From the NCBI GenBank assembly GCA_948482415.1, contig CAOMFZ010000009.1, positions 1 through 24,357 of the forward strand: a DNA stretch of 24,357 nt, read 5' to 3'. Below are positions 16,777 through 24,326 of the stretch, piece after piece. The notes under the pieces were generated by a model. It did not search any database. It saw only the letters and a list, made by a program, of their open reading frames with translations, and was not told the DNA's origin. The DNA is from an uncultured Mailhella sp. (lineage in GTDB: Bacteria > Desulfobacterota > Desulfovibrionia > Desulfovibrionales > Desulfovibrionaceae). Both the position numbers and the translations under genes were made by a program. Every line of letters starts with the position of its first letter. The first letter of the stretch is position 1.

Positions 16777-17862
16777 ATGATTAGTTTTTTGGATTTACAA
16801 AAGGTAAATAACCGCTTTCGCGATAAAATAGATGAAAGAATAAAAAATATTCTTGACTGCGGCTGGTATTTGCAGGGACAGGAAAATGAGCTGTTTTGCA
16901 AAAATTTTGCTGCCTATTGCGGAACTCGTTTTGCCTTGGGGTGCGGCAATGGTTTGGACGCTCTTCGGCTTATTATTGCTGCGTATGGCATAGGATATGG
17001 TGATGAAATTATTGTTCCAGCCAATACTTATATTGCGAGTATTTTAGCTATTTCAGAAAACGGCTGTACACCTGTTTTAGTGGAACCGGATATCAATACT
17101 TATTGTATTCACCCTGATTTAATTGAAGAAAAAATTACTGAAAAGACAAAAGCCATTCTTGTGGTGCATTTATACGGGCAGATTTGTCCCATGGAAAAAA
17201 TTTGGAAACTGGCACAAAAATATCAGTTAAAAGTTATTGAAGATGCAGCCCAGGCTCATGGAGCTGTCTATCAGGGCAGGCGTGCCGGCAATCTTGCTGA
17301 TGCGGCAGGCTTTTCCTTTTATCCGGGGAAAAATCTTGGCTGCCTGGGAGACGGCGGTGGCATAACCACCAATGACGAAGATCTTTATACAAGAGTAAAA
17401 GCCTTAGCCAATTATGGCTCAGACAGAAAATATCACCATATCTATAAAGGAATTAACTCGCGTTTGGACGAAATTCAAGCAGCTGTTCTAGATGTAAAAC
17501 TGCAATTTTTGGATGAAGATAACCAGAAACGCAGGACTATTGCACGAAAATACCGCGACGGCATTAAACATTCAAAAATTATTTTGCCTGCTGCATATGA
17601 TGAAATGGCACACGTCTGGCATATTTTTGCGGTAAGAACGCCTGAACGGGACAGTTTGCAGCAGTATCTTTCAGAAAAAGGCATTCAAACCAATATTCAC
17701 TATCCAACGCCGCCGCATAAACAAGGGGCATATCAGGAATTTGGGCAGTTGTCCCTGCCGGTTACGGAAAAAATTCACCGTGAAGTTTTAAGCCTGCCCA
17801 TTTCTCCTGTGATGACTGAAGAGGAAGTTGATTTTGTCATTCAAACAATCAATCAGTGGTGA
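16777..17862 (+). CDS. fdtB: dTDP-3-amino-3,6-dideoxyhexose transaminase (DegT/DnrJ family)
   Basis: A 361-residue PLP-dependent sugar aminotransferase. It is predicted to put an amino group on C3 of the dTDP-3-keto-6-deoxyhexose made by the next gene's product, using glutamate as donor. Family marks are LGCGNGLDALRL near 52-63, PANTYIASILA, EDAAQAHGA and FSFYPGKNLG with the PLP lysine K185. GDGGGITTND follows, then NSRLDEIQAA. The full length matches the family. Whether the sugar is Fuc3N or Qui3N depends on the ketoisomerase, so qdtB would be an equally fair symbol. AAGAAG upstream serves as RBS. The next gene begins 6 bases after the stop. Context with the ketoisomerase and acetyltransferase makes C3 amination much more likely than other DegT reactions. 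Confidence 0.9.
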   Translation: MISFLDLQKVNNRFRDKIDERIKNILDCGWYLQGQENELFCKNFAAYCGTRFALGCGNGLDALRLIIAAYGIGYGDEIIVPANTYIASILAISENGCTPVLVEPDINTYCIHPDLIEEKITEKTKAILVVHLYGQICPMEKIWKLAQKYQLKVIEDAAQAHGAVYQGRRAGNLADAAGFSFYPGKNLGCLGDGGGITTNDEDLYTRVKALANYGSDRKYHHIYKGINSRLDEIQAAVLDVKLQFLDEDNQKRRTIARKYRDGIKHSKIILPAAYDEMAHVWHIFAVRTPERDSLQQYLSEKGIQTNIHYPTPPHKQGAYQEFGQLSLPVTEKIHREVLSLPISPVMTEEEVDFVIQTINQW

Positions 17863-17868
17863 TGTATA

Positions 17869-18282
17869 ATGAACTATCGATTAATGGACATGAAAATTTT
17901 TGGCGATGAACGGGGAAAACTCGTTTCTCTGGAAAGCAATAAAAATGTTCCTTTTGAAATTAAACGAGTTTATTATATTTATGATACGCTCCCTGATCAG
18001 GACCGCGGCATGCATGCCCATAAAAATATGGAGCAAATTATCGTTGCCATGGACGGATCCTGCCAGTTTGTTCTTGACGACGGAAAATCTCGGGAAACAC
18101 TTTGGCTTAATCGCCCTGATGTAGGGCTTTATATAGGAAAAAATATGTGGAGGGAAATGAAAAATTTTTCCTATGGCTGTAAGCTCATGGTTCTTGCCAG
18201 TGATTATTATGACGAAAAAGAATATATCCGTAATTATGATGAGTTTTTGAAAGGGATAAAAAATGATTCATCCTTTAGCTGA
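17869..18282 (+). CDS. fdtA: dTDP-4-oxo-6-deoxyglucose 3,4-ketoisomerase (FdtA/QdtA type)
   Basis: A 137-residue single-domain cupin that moves the keto group of dTDP-4-keto-6-deoxyglucose from C4 to C3, the committing step to 3-amino-3,6-dideoxy sugars. The family hallmarks RGMHAHK (46-52) with catalytic H49 and H51, IKRVYYIYDT (31-40) and MVLASDYYDE are present, and numbering seems collinear with characterised FdtA. Product stereochemistry at C4 decides between the galacto (Fuc3NAc) and gluco (Qui3NAc) series. The two residues I recall as controlling it are R15 and R95 here, one FdtA-like and one QdtA-like, so the symbol is provisional. It is translationally coupled to its neighbours and overlaps the acetyltransferase gene by 20 bases. 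The substrate-forming rmlA and rmlB must lie elsewhere. Confidence 0.9.
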   Translation: MNYRLMDMKIFGDERGKLVSLESNKNVPFEIKRVYYIYDTLPDQDRGMHAHKNMEQIIVAMDGSCQFVLDDGKSRETLWLNRPDVGLYIGKNMWREMKNFSYGCKLMVLASDYYDEKEYIRNYDEFLKGIKNDSSFS

Positions 18283-18712
18283 TGTGAAAACAGAAAAAAT
18301 TGGAGCGGATACAACTATTTGGCAATTCTGTGTTATTCTTGAAGGTGCGGTTATTGGTCATGGATGCAATATTTGCTCACACTGTTTTATAGAAAATAAT
18401 GTTGTCATTGGGAATCATGTTACTATAAAAAATGGTGTTTCTTTATATGATGGGATAACAATAGAAGATAATGTTTTTATTGGTCCAAATGCGGCATTTT
18501 GTAATGACAGATATCCAAAATCAAAAAATAAAAATTTTACTTTGGAACCTGTTTTAATTAAAAAAGGGGCTTCTATCGGGGCTAATGCAACAATTTTGCC
18601 GGGGGTAGTAATTGGCGAAAATGCTATCGTTGCTGCTGGTGCGGTTGTAACCAAAGATGTTGGTGACAATGAAATTTATATTGATGCAAAAAAAAGAAAA
18701 TATAAAAAGTAA
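18263..18712 (+). CDS. fdtC: dTDP-3-amino-3,6-dideoxyhexose N-acetyltransferase (left-handed beta-helix)
   Basis: A 149-residue hexapeptide-repeat acetyltransferase predicted to acetylate the 3-amino group using acetyl-CoA, giving dTDP-Fuc3NAc or dTDP-Qui3NAc. Imperfect [LIV]-G-x4 repeats run from about 23 to 135 (for example VIGHGCN, VIGNHVT, SIGANAT, VIGENAI) and would form a trimeric beta-helix. The AAFCNDRYP segment near 74-82 matches the conserved A-x-F-x-N-D stretch of sugar 3-N-acetyltransferases. The product stops soon after the helix with a Lys-rich tail. The start overlaps the ketoisomerase gene by 20 bases, with AAGGGA at 18250-18255 as RBS. It is the last plus-strand gene of the glycan island. 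Confidence 0.88.
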   Translation: MIHPLADVKTEKIGADTTIWQFCVILEGAVIGHGCNICSHCFIENNVVIGNHVTIKNGVSLYDGITIEDNVFIGPNAAFCNDRYPKSKNKNFTLEPVLIKKGASIGANATILPGVVIGENAIVAAGAVVTKDVGDNEIYIDAKKRKYKK

Positions 18713-18767
18713 TGTGTTGACTTGTGCATTTATTAATTGAGTTTCAGAGCATTATTAATATTAATTA

Positions 18768-19781
18768 TTATATAATATTTTTTCTGTGAAGTTTCTTGTA
18801 TAAATATTGATATACCTTATAATAGAGTTTATATTTATATTTTAATGCATTAAGTTTTTTGTTTGTTTCTTTTTCAATTTTTTTTGAAAGTTCTTGTGAA
18901 ATAAGGTCTTCATTTTCTTTTAATGTATTAAAAAGGTATGGTAATTTATATGAGTCCTTATTCGGTAATGCTATAATATCTTCTTTTGAAATTCGTATAT
19001 TTGCATTATACGCATTTAATAAAAATTCAGGATATTGTTTGTCATAATAAAACCAAAGATTAATCCAAAAAACAGCAGTCATAAGATTTTGCTGGCTCGT
19101 TGTTGAACCTTGCCAAAGGCCTTCCTCTGTGCACCTGTAAACTGAAGTGTAATCAGGAACACCATGTGCCTTTCCCTCTTTGATATGCAGTGCATTTCTA
19201 AAGGAGTCACCCCTGAAAGATTCCTCACAGGAAGGATGGAATACATTAGCCATTTTTTCTGGAAGACCATGTTTAAAAATGACATTTCTATATATAGAAT
19301 TTGAAGTATGTCCCAGAATTGCAGTATTGTTTAAATAGTCATTGAAAACACTGTCACAAGCAGGAGAAACGGAATACTTTTTCATATTATTATTGAAATC
19401 AAGCATTAACGTATTGGTGAAATAAATTGTATATTCTTGATTTGCTTCTAAAAAAGTTAATGCATTTTCAATGAGATGTTCATCAACCCAATAATCATCA
19501 GGATCAAGTACGCAAAAATAATCTGTTTTTGCAACAGCATATGCTTTTAAAATATTTTTATAAAGTTTTTGATTTTCTTGGGACGGAAGTATTTCAATTA
19601 TTCCAGGGTATTTTTGCTGAAATTCGTGAACGATTTGTATAGAATTATCTGTGGAGCAATCATCTGCAATAAGAATTTTATAGGAAAATTTGGTTTTTTG
19701 CATAAAAATAGACTGCAGCGTCTCAGCAATATATTTTTCTTTATTATATAAAGGAACAATAACAGTTAATTGCGGGGTCAT
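18768..19781 (-). CDS. Family 2 glycosyltransferase
   Basis: A 337-residue GT-A fold transferase, convergent with the acetyltransferase gene across a 55-base gap with no clear terminator. Motifs are LTVIVPLYNKE (5-15), ADDCSTDNS (39-47) and a D93-P-D95-D96 metal site. SCEESFRGDSFRN lies in the acceptor half. It resembles transferases that begin TVIVPLYNKEKYI and carry a CxxD-type acceptor region. Unlike four other transferases here it lacks the GIP..RK closing peptide and ends in a Tyr/Lys-rich amphipathic stretch that could bind the membrane surface. Strand, promoter and C-terminus suggest separate regulation or separate acquisition. AGGAGA (19786-19791, minus) gives a strong RBS. The sugar is unknown. 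Confidence 0.9.
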   Translation of the reverse strand: MTPQLTVIVPLYNKEKYIAETLQSIFMQKTKFSYKILIADDCSTDNSIQIVHEFQQKYPGIIEILPSQENQKLYKNILKAYAVAKTDYFCVLDPDDYWVDEHLIENALTFLEANQEYTIYFTNTLMLDFNNNMKKYSVSPACDSVFNDYLNNTAILGHTSNSIYRNVIFKHGLPEKMANVFHPSCEESFRGDSFRNALHIKEGKAHGVPDYTSVYRCTEEGLWQGSTTSQQNLMTAVFWINLWFYYDKQYPEFLLNAYNANIRISKEDIIALPNKDSYKLPYLFNTLKENEDLISQELSKKIEKETNKKLNALKYKYKLYYKVYQYLYKKLHRKNII

Positions 19782-19856
19782 TATTTCTCCTGAAAAATAG
19801 TAAGTTCTGCAACTTATTTATTTAAATAATAAAAATTATCCATTGTAATGTATTTC

Positions 19857-19885
19857 ACTATAATTTAAATTTGTCCTTTTGTAAA
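19857..19885 (-). promoter_or_regulatory. Candidate sigma-70 promoter of the minus-strand glycosyltransferase
   Basis: Read on the minus strand, TTTACA (19880-19885) and TATAGT (19857-19862) are separated by exactly 17 bases, each box matching consensus at five of six positions. This would give a leader of roughly 70 bases before the ATG at 19781. Confidence 0.5.
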
Positions 19886-19980
19886 TATTGTAAATTATAT
19901 AAAAAAAGGTAATCGTTCCTGCCCAACATATTGTTTATATTTTAAATTCATGGAGAGAAATTTTGTATTTCATTTCTTGT

Positions 19981-20015
19981 AAAAAATTGCGCTCCGTTTG
20001 GGAACGCAATTTTTT
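19981..20015 (-). terminator. Rho-independent terminator after hynA
   Basis: A perfect 11-base stem (19981-19991 with 20005-20015, core ATTGCG/CGCAAT) is flanked by A6 and T6 tracts, 21 bases past the hynA stop. Because of the symmetry it can terminate on both strands. It separates the hydrogenase unit from the glycosyltransferase gene downstream. Confidence 0.88.
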
Positions 20016-20036
20016 ATAGTATTTGTTTAGCTCATT

Positions 20037-21716
20037 TTAGAGGATTCTAAAATCGCGGCTTGTATTGGTTTCGTTGTCAATAACGTGAACAGAGCAAGCC
20101 ATGCATGGGTCAAAGGAGTGTACTGTACGCAGGATTTCAACAGGACGTTTCGGATCAGCAATAGGCGTACCGATAAGTGATTCTTCAACAGCACTCATGT
20201 TGCCCTTGGCGTCACGAGGTCCAAGGTTCCAGGTTGATGGAACAACGAGCTGGAAGTTTTTGATTTTGCTGTCTTCAATCACAATCCAGTGTGAAAGACC
20301 GCCGCGGGGAGCGTTTACAACGCCAACGCCCTTGCCTGCAGCAGGAACTTCAGTGTTTACGCAAATCTTGGTGTCGCCCTTTGCAATATTTTTCTTGAGC
20401 TCTTCAAACCATACTTTTACCTGACGGGTAATGATGAGACATTCCGCAGCACGGGCAGCTGTTCTGCCAAGGGTTGAGAAGAGGTCAGAAGCTTGGAGAC
20501 CAAGAGCTTTCAAAACAAAATCAATCACTTCTTTTGTTTCTTTATGACCTTGTACGTAAGCAACAACCATGCTTGCAAGAGGACCGGTTTCGATTACCAT
20601 GCCGTCATAGCGCGGAGCTTTGAGCCATGAATAACGGTCGGTATCGCCGATCTTTGTAAATTTAGGTTTTGTTTCGCCTTCGTACGGATGACGGGCTGTT
20701 TCGCCTTCGTACCAGCTGTGGCGGACGTGTTCGTCAATCTTGCTGAAGTCAACGTCGTATACTTTGCTGAGGTCACGGTCTTTTACAAGTCCCGGCTTAA
20801 ACCAGCGGCTGTTCAAATCGCGTTCTTTGCCGGGAGCAGGGAATTCACCAAAAGACAGATAGTTTACGGCACCGCCGCCGATTTTGGTCCAGTCTTTGTA
20901 AGCTCCGCCAACAAGAAGAACATCAGGAATAAGGGTATTTTCAATGAAAGTAAGGGTTTCATTGTAGAGTTCTTCAAATTGTTTGAGAGGTTCTTTTTCA
21001 AGGCTGTTGTAACAGGTTACACCGCCGGCAATAAGGGTTTGCGGATGCGGGTTTTTGGAACCGAAAATAGCCATGGCGCGGGCAACTTTTACTTGAATTT
21101 TGAGGGCTTCAAGATAGTGTGCCACTGCGAGCAGGTTTTGTTCCGGGGTAAGGTAGTAAGACGGGTGACCGCCTAAGAAATATGCATTGCTGAAAGGTCC
21201 TAATTGTCCGCTTTCAACGAGTTTTGCAACTTTTTCTTTTACTTCCTGCAATTCTTTTTCAGAAGTAGGCTTTTTGGAAATGGATTTTGCAAGTTCAGCT
21301 GTTTTCTTAACATCGGCGTTGACGGCAGCAGCTGCGTCAACAAAGTCGAGTGCATGCAAATGATAGAAGTGGACAATGTGGTCATGAGCAAAAAGCATAC
21401 CGAGCATAATGTTGCGGATATGGGTAGCATTAGCAGGGATTTCAATGCCCATGGCATCTTCTAATGCACGGGTTGAAGCAAGTGCGTGGGTATAGGTACA
21501 AACGCCGCAGGTTCTTTGGGTGAAGTGCTGAGCATCACGAGGATCTCGGCCAACCAAAATATTTTCAAGACCGCGGAAAAGTGTACCGCAGCTTCTTGCT
21601 TCGCTGACAACACCGTCTTTTACTTCAACTTCAATGCGAAGGTGACCTTCAATACGGGTGAGTGGATCAACAACAACCGGTCCACTGTAATTACTTTTTG
21701 GAGTTACTTGACTCAT
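20037..21716 (-). CDS. hynA: Periplasmic [NiFe] hydrogenase, large subunit
   Basis: The catalytic subunit that oxidises H2 (or forms it) at a Ni-Fe(CN)2CO centre in the periplasm, normally passing electrons to c-type cytochromes. It is 559 residues. The N-terminal active-site motif is RTCGVCTYTH with C70 and C73. The C-terminal motif is DPCMACSVH with C538 and C541, so all four Ni ligands are cysteine and this is not a [NiFeSe] enzyme. E23 in RIEGH is the usual proton-path glutamate. Processing after H544 would release a 15-residue tail. There is no signal peptide, as expected for a subunit carried out with its Tat-targeted partner. The gene lies 60 bases after hynB. A terminator follows at once, so the HynC-type maturation protease is not in this operon. 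Confidence 0.97.
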   Translation of the reverse strand: MSQVTPKSNYSGPVVVDPLTRIEGHLRIEVEVKDGVVSEARSCGTLFRGLENILVGRDPRDAQHFTQRTCGVCTYTHALASTRALEDAMGIEIPANATHIRNIMLGMLFAHDHIVHFYHLHALDFVDAAAAVNADVKKTAELAKSISKKPTSEKELQEVKEKVAKLVESGQLGPFSNAYFLGGHPSYYLTPEQNLLAVAHYLEALKIQVKVARAMAIFGSKNPHPQTLIAGGVTCYNSLEKEPLKQFEELYNETLTFIENTLIPDVLLVGGAYKDWTKIGGGAVNYLSFGEFPAPGKERDLNSRWFKPGLVKDRDLSKVYDVDFSKIDEHVRHSWYEGETARHPYEGETKPKFTKIGDTDRYSWLKAPRYDGMVIETGPLASMVVAYVQGHKETKEVIDFVLKALGLQASDLFSTLGRTAARAAECLIITRQVKVWFEELKKNIAKGDTKICVNTEVPAAGKGVGVVNAPRGGLSHWIVIEDSKIKNFQLVVPSTWNLGPRDAKGNMSAVEESLIGTPIADPKRPVEILRTVHSFDPCMACSVHVIDNETNTSRDFRIL

Positions 21717-21776
21717 ATATAAGCTCTCTTATTACTTAGTAGTTATGCCATTTGGCGTGAAAAATTGTTGTTATGA

Positions 21777-22727
21777 TTAGGATTCATAGAAAGGAGATAA
21801 GTCGTCCCAGAAATTAGGTTCACTGCAGCCAATGCATGGGTGACCGCCTTTAACCGGCCAGCCAACTTCGTTGAAGAGAACTTTTGGACAGTTATTGTAG
21901 GTACTTGGACCTTTGCAGCCAAGTTCATAGAGGCACCAGCCGTTTTTCGCTTCTTCTGAATCAAAGGAAGGAGCAAATTCTCCTGCTTCAAAATGAGGCA
22001 GGCGTTCGCATTGGTCGTGGACTGTTTCGCCAAAGAACATAAGCGGACGGCCGTTGTCGTCGAGTTCAACAGTTTTTCCCTGCAGGAGGGCAACTAATGC
22101 GCCAACCATATTGAGTGGGTTTGGCGGGCAGCCGGCAATATTAATTGCATTAACACCAAGTTCTGCAAAGCAGTCGTTAATGCCTTTAGCGCCGGTTGGA
22201 TTTGGAGCAGCAGCCTGTACGCCGCCGTATGCTGCGCATGTACCGATAGCAACAACAGCTTTTGCTTTTGGAAGGATTTTTTTGCAGTTGTCATACATGG
22301 TGTGTCCTGCAATAGTACCGAAAGTACCATCGTCAGCAGTAGGAATAGCACCTTCAACTAAACAGATGAAGCCGTCAGGGTGGTTGATAGCTTCTTCAAG
22401 GGATTTTTCAGCCATTTCACCGGAAGCCTGCATAATGGTTTCATGGTATTCAAGGGAAATGGTATCAAACAAAATTGCGTCAAGGAATGGCTGATAGGTA
22501 CGAAGCAAAGCTTCAGAGCAGCCGGTACATTCAGCATTATGCAGATAAACAACAACAGGGCGTTTACCTTGTGTCAGTGCTTTTGCAACAGATGGAGCCA
22601 TAGAAGGGGCAAGACCCATTGCTACAGCAACAGCAGAACAGAATTTAAGAAAATCACGGCGGGAAACGCCATTTTGTTCAAGACGTTCTTCAACTCCGTC
22701 TTTTCCGAGTCCGATGGAGAAACGCAT
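21777..22727 (-). CDS. hynB: Periplasmic [NiFe] hydrogenase, small subunit, Tat-exported
   Basis: The electron-transfer subunit, 316 residues from the ATG at 22727. GGAGG at 22734-22738 (minus) supports that ATG over an upstream in-frame ATG at 22772. The N-terminus carries a Tat signal, SRRDFLK at 22-28, a hydrophobic stretch and a likely cleavage site after A-K-A near 50. All cluster ligands are present: proximal [4Fe-4S] C67, C70, C164, C200; distal [4Fe-4S] H237, C240, C265, C271; medial C280, C298, C301. P291 stands where a fourth medial cysteine would be, which fits a [3Fe-4S] cluster. This is the standard oxygen-reactivatable Desulfovibrio type, with no extra cysteines of the oxygen-tolerant class. 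It is first in the two-gene hynB-hynA unit, and the large subunit rides on its Tat signal. Confidence 0.97.
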   Translation of the reverse strand: MRFSIGLGKDGVEERLEQNGVSRRDFLKFCSAVAVAMGLAPSMAPSVAKALTQGKRPVVVYLHNAECTGCSEALLRTYQPFLDAILFDTISLEYHETIMQASGEMAEKSLEEAINHPDGFICLVEGAIPTADDGTFGTIAGHTMYDNCKKILPKAKAVVAIGTCAAYGGVQAAAPNPTGAKGINDCFAELGVNAINIAGCPPNPLNMVGALVALLQGKTVELDDNGRPLMFFGETVHDQCERLPHFEAGEFAPSFDSEEAKNGWCLYELGCKGPSTYNNCPKVLFNEVGWPVKGGHPCIGCSEPNFWDDLSPFYES

Positions 22728-22742
22728 AAGTAGCCTCCGTAT

Positions 22743-22795
22743 AAGTTTTATGAAAAGGAAAGAAGTTTCCAAGTTTTATGCAAGTATAACTTCTT
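22743..22795 (-). promoter_or_regulatory. Repeats in the hynBA leader/promoter region
   Basis: A 10-base direct repeat aagttttatg occurs at 22743-22752 and 22771-22780. An 8-base inverted repeat AAGAAGTT/AACTTCTT lies at 22760-22767 and 22788-22795. Both sit within 70 bases upstream of the hynB start, beyond its RBS, and could be a leader hairpin or a regulator site. I found no convincing -24/-12 element. Confidence 0.35.
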
Positions 22796-22922
22796 AAAAA
22801 GGGATATAACAACGCTATCAGTTAAAGCCGGTTACGTCAAGAACAGTTAAGGAAAAGCAAAAGCTTTTTGTCTAATATGCTTATAAATCAAAGGAAAATA
22901 AATGTATAAAACTTTTTTTCAC

Positions 22923-22940
22923 AATGCAGATGTATGCATT
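22923..22940. promoter_or_regulatory. Palindrome upstream of the substrate-binding-protein gene
   Basis: AATGCA and TGCATT form a perfect 6-base inverted repeat with a 6-base spacer in the divergent hynB / binding-protein intergenic region. It has the size of a dimeric repressor site, but nothing identifies the regulator. Confidence 0.25.
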
Positions 22941-23013
22941 AGAAAAATAAAATTATTTTGCTTTTTTTTTAAATCCATTATATGTAAAAGAGGTCTTATC
23001 TTTTGGAGGTTGT

Positions 23014-24135
23014 ATGAAGAAGATAAAATTGTTTGCGCTTGCTCTGGCATTTGTATTTACTTTGTCCGGAACAGCGTTTGCTGAAAATATTAAAATTGGC
23101 TTAATGTGCCCTCTTACCGGCAGCTGGACAAGCGAAGGCAAGGATATGGAGTACATTGTGAGTTTGCTTGTTGAAGAAGTGAACAAAAACGGCGGCATCA
23201 ACGGCAATCAAATTGAACTCATTATCGAGGATGATGCCGGCGACCCGAGAAGTGCTGCGCTTGCTGCGCAAAAACTTGCTTCTCATCAGGTCATTGCGGT
23301 TATCGGCACCTATGGTTCTGCGGTAACGGAAGCAACCCAAAATATTTATGATGAAGCAGAAATTCTGCAAATTGCGACAGGTGCAACCAATGTGCGTTTG
23401 ACAGAAAAGGGGCTTGATTATTTCTTCAGAACCTGTCCGCGTGACGATGAACAGGGCATTGTGGCGGCTGAGTATATTCAGCAGCTTGGCTATAAAAATG
23501 TTGCCATTGTGCATGACAACTCTTCCTATGCCAGCGGACTTGCGGAAGAAAGCCGTGCAGAACTTGAAAAACGCGGCATTAATGTTGTTTTTTATGATGC
23601 CCTTACTCCAAAAGAAAGAGATTATTCTCCTATCTTGACAAAAATTAAAGCCGTCAACCCTGATCTTATTTTCTTTACTGCCTATTATCCGGAAGCAGGC
23701 TTACTGCTCCGTCAAAAATCAGAAATGGGCTGGAATGTGCCTATGATGGGCGGTGACGCGGTCAATAACATGGATCTTGTAAAAATTGCCGGTAAATCAG
23801 CCGAAGGCTTTTTATTTGTCAGCCCTCCTGTTCTGGAAGATTTCAGCACAGCCCAGGGCAAAGCTTTTCTGGAAGCCTATAAAGCAAAATATGACAATTC
23901 ATTGCCTCAATCTGTCTGGGCAGTTCTTGCCGGTGATGCTTTCAATGTCCTTGCAGAAGCTCTCCGCCATACTGAACCCAATGCAGAAGCCCTGTCCGCT
24001 TATTTTAAAAATGACCTTGGCGAATACGAAGGCATTACCGGAACTTTTGGTTTCAGCAAAAAAGGTGACAGAGTGGGACCTTTGTACAAATTGTATGAAG
24101 TGGATAGTAACGGTAAATTTGTGATTAAGCAATAA
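23014..24135 (+). CDS. ABC transporter periplasmic substrate-binding protein, LivJ/LivK-like
   Basis: A 373-residue type I periplasmic binding protein (Peripla_BP_6 family), predicted to capture branched-chain amino acids or a related small amide or amino acid for an ABC importer. A clear Sec signal peptide ends at TAFA, with cleavage before ENIKIG (residue 24). The first lobe opens IKIGLMCPLTGSW and contains NGGINGNQIELIIEDD, typical of the family, then VIGTYGSAVTEA. The second lobe has VAIVHDNSSYASGL, PDLIFFTAYYPEAG and near the end GITGTFGFSKKGDR. GGAGGT at 23005-23010 is a strong RBS. It is flanked by its own terminator, and no permease or ATPase gene is adjacent, so the membrane partners must be encoded elsewhere. 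The true ligand is not predictable from sequence alone. Confidence 0.93.
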   Translation: MKKIKLFALALAFVFTLSGTAFAENIKIGLMCPLTGSWTSEGKDMEYIVSLLVEEVNKNGGINGNQIELIIEDDAGDPRSAALAAQKLASHQVIAVIGTYGSAVTEATQNIYDEAEILQIATGATNVRLTEKGLDYFFRTCPRDDEQGIVAAEYIQQLGYKNVAIVHDNSSYASGLAEESRAELEKRGINVVFYDALTPKERDYSPILTKIKAVNPDLIFFTAYYPEAGLLLRQKSEMGWNVPMMGGDAVNNMDLVKIAGKSAEGFLFVSPPVLEDFSTAQGKAFLEAYKAKYDNSLPQSVWAVLAGDAFNVLAEALRHTEPNAEALSAYFKNDLGEYEGITGTFGFSKKGDRVGPLYKLYEVDSNGKFVIKQ

Positions 24136-24153
24136 CTATTTGGAAAATAAAAC

Positions 24154-24181
24154 AAAAAGGGAGCTAATGCTCCCTTTTTTT
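24154..24181 (+). terminator. Rho-independent terminator after the binding-protein gene
   Basis: GGGAGC (24159-24164), loop TAAT and GCTCCC (24169-24174) are followed by seven T, with a matching A tract on the left. It begins 19 bases past the stop codon and ends the transcript as a single-gene unit. Confidence 0.93.
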
Positions 24182-24219
24182 ATGTCTTGATAGCATTTGG
24201 AATATTTTATTACAAAGCT

Positions 24220-24256
24220 TAAAAAGTTTTGAGAGGGGTACAGGGAGAGAACTTTT
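24220..24256 (+). repeat. Dispersed repeat, A segment, copy 2
   Basis: This 37-base block equals the reverse complement of 7815-7852 except for one missing A in the gagaga run. It follows the binding-protein terminator and is non-coding. Confidence 0.75.
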
Positions 24257-24264
24257 TTCGCTTT

Positions 24265-24326
24265 AGAGCATTTCCGGAAATAATTGCAATTTATTTTTTT
24301 TGGGGGGGAATTATAGCTCTGCTGTC
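24265..24326 (+). repeat. Dispersed repeat, B segment, copy 2
   Basis: It begins agagcatttcc (24265-24275) and ends tagctctgctgtc (24314-24326), the same block order as 7699-7754. The middle is diverged and contains T8 and G7 runs. The repeat may continue past the end of the window, since 24327-24357 has no other feature. Confidence 0.55.

Noticed and set aside
20037..21716. Possible selenocysteine [NiFeSe] hydrogenase
   Set aside because: The C-terminal motif reads DPCMAC with cysteine codons and no in-frame TGA, so it is a plain [NiFe] enzyme.
22728..22772. Upstream ATG for the hydrogenase small subunit
   Set aside because: It would place 15 extra residues before a standard Tat leader, and it lacks the GGAGG that precedes the ATG at 22727.
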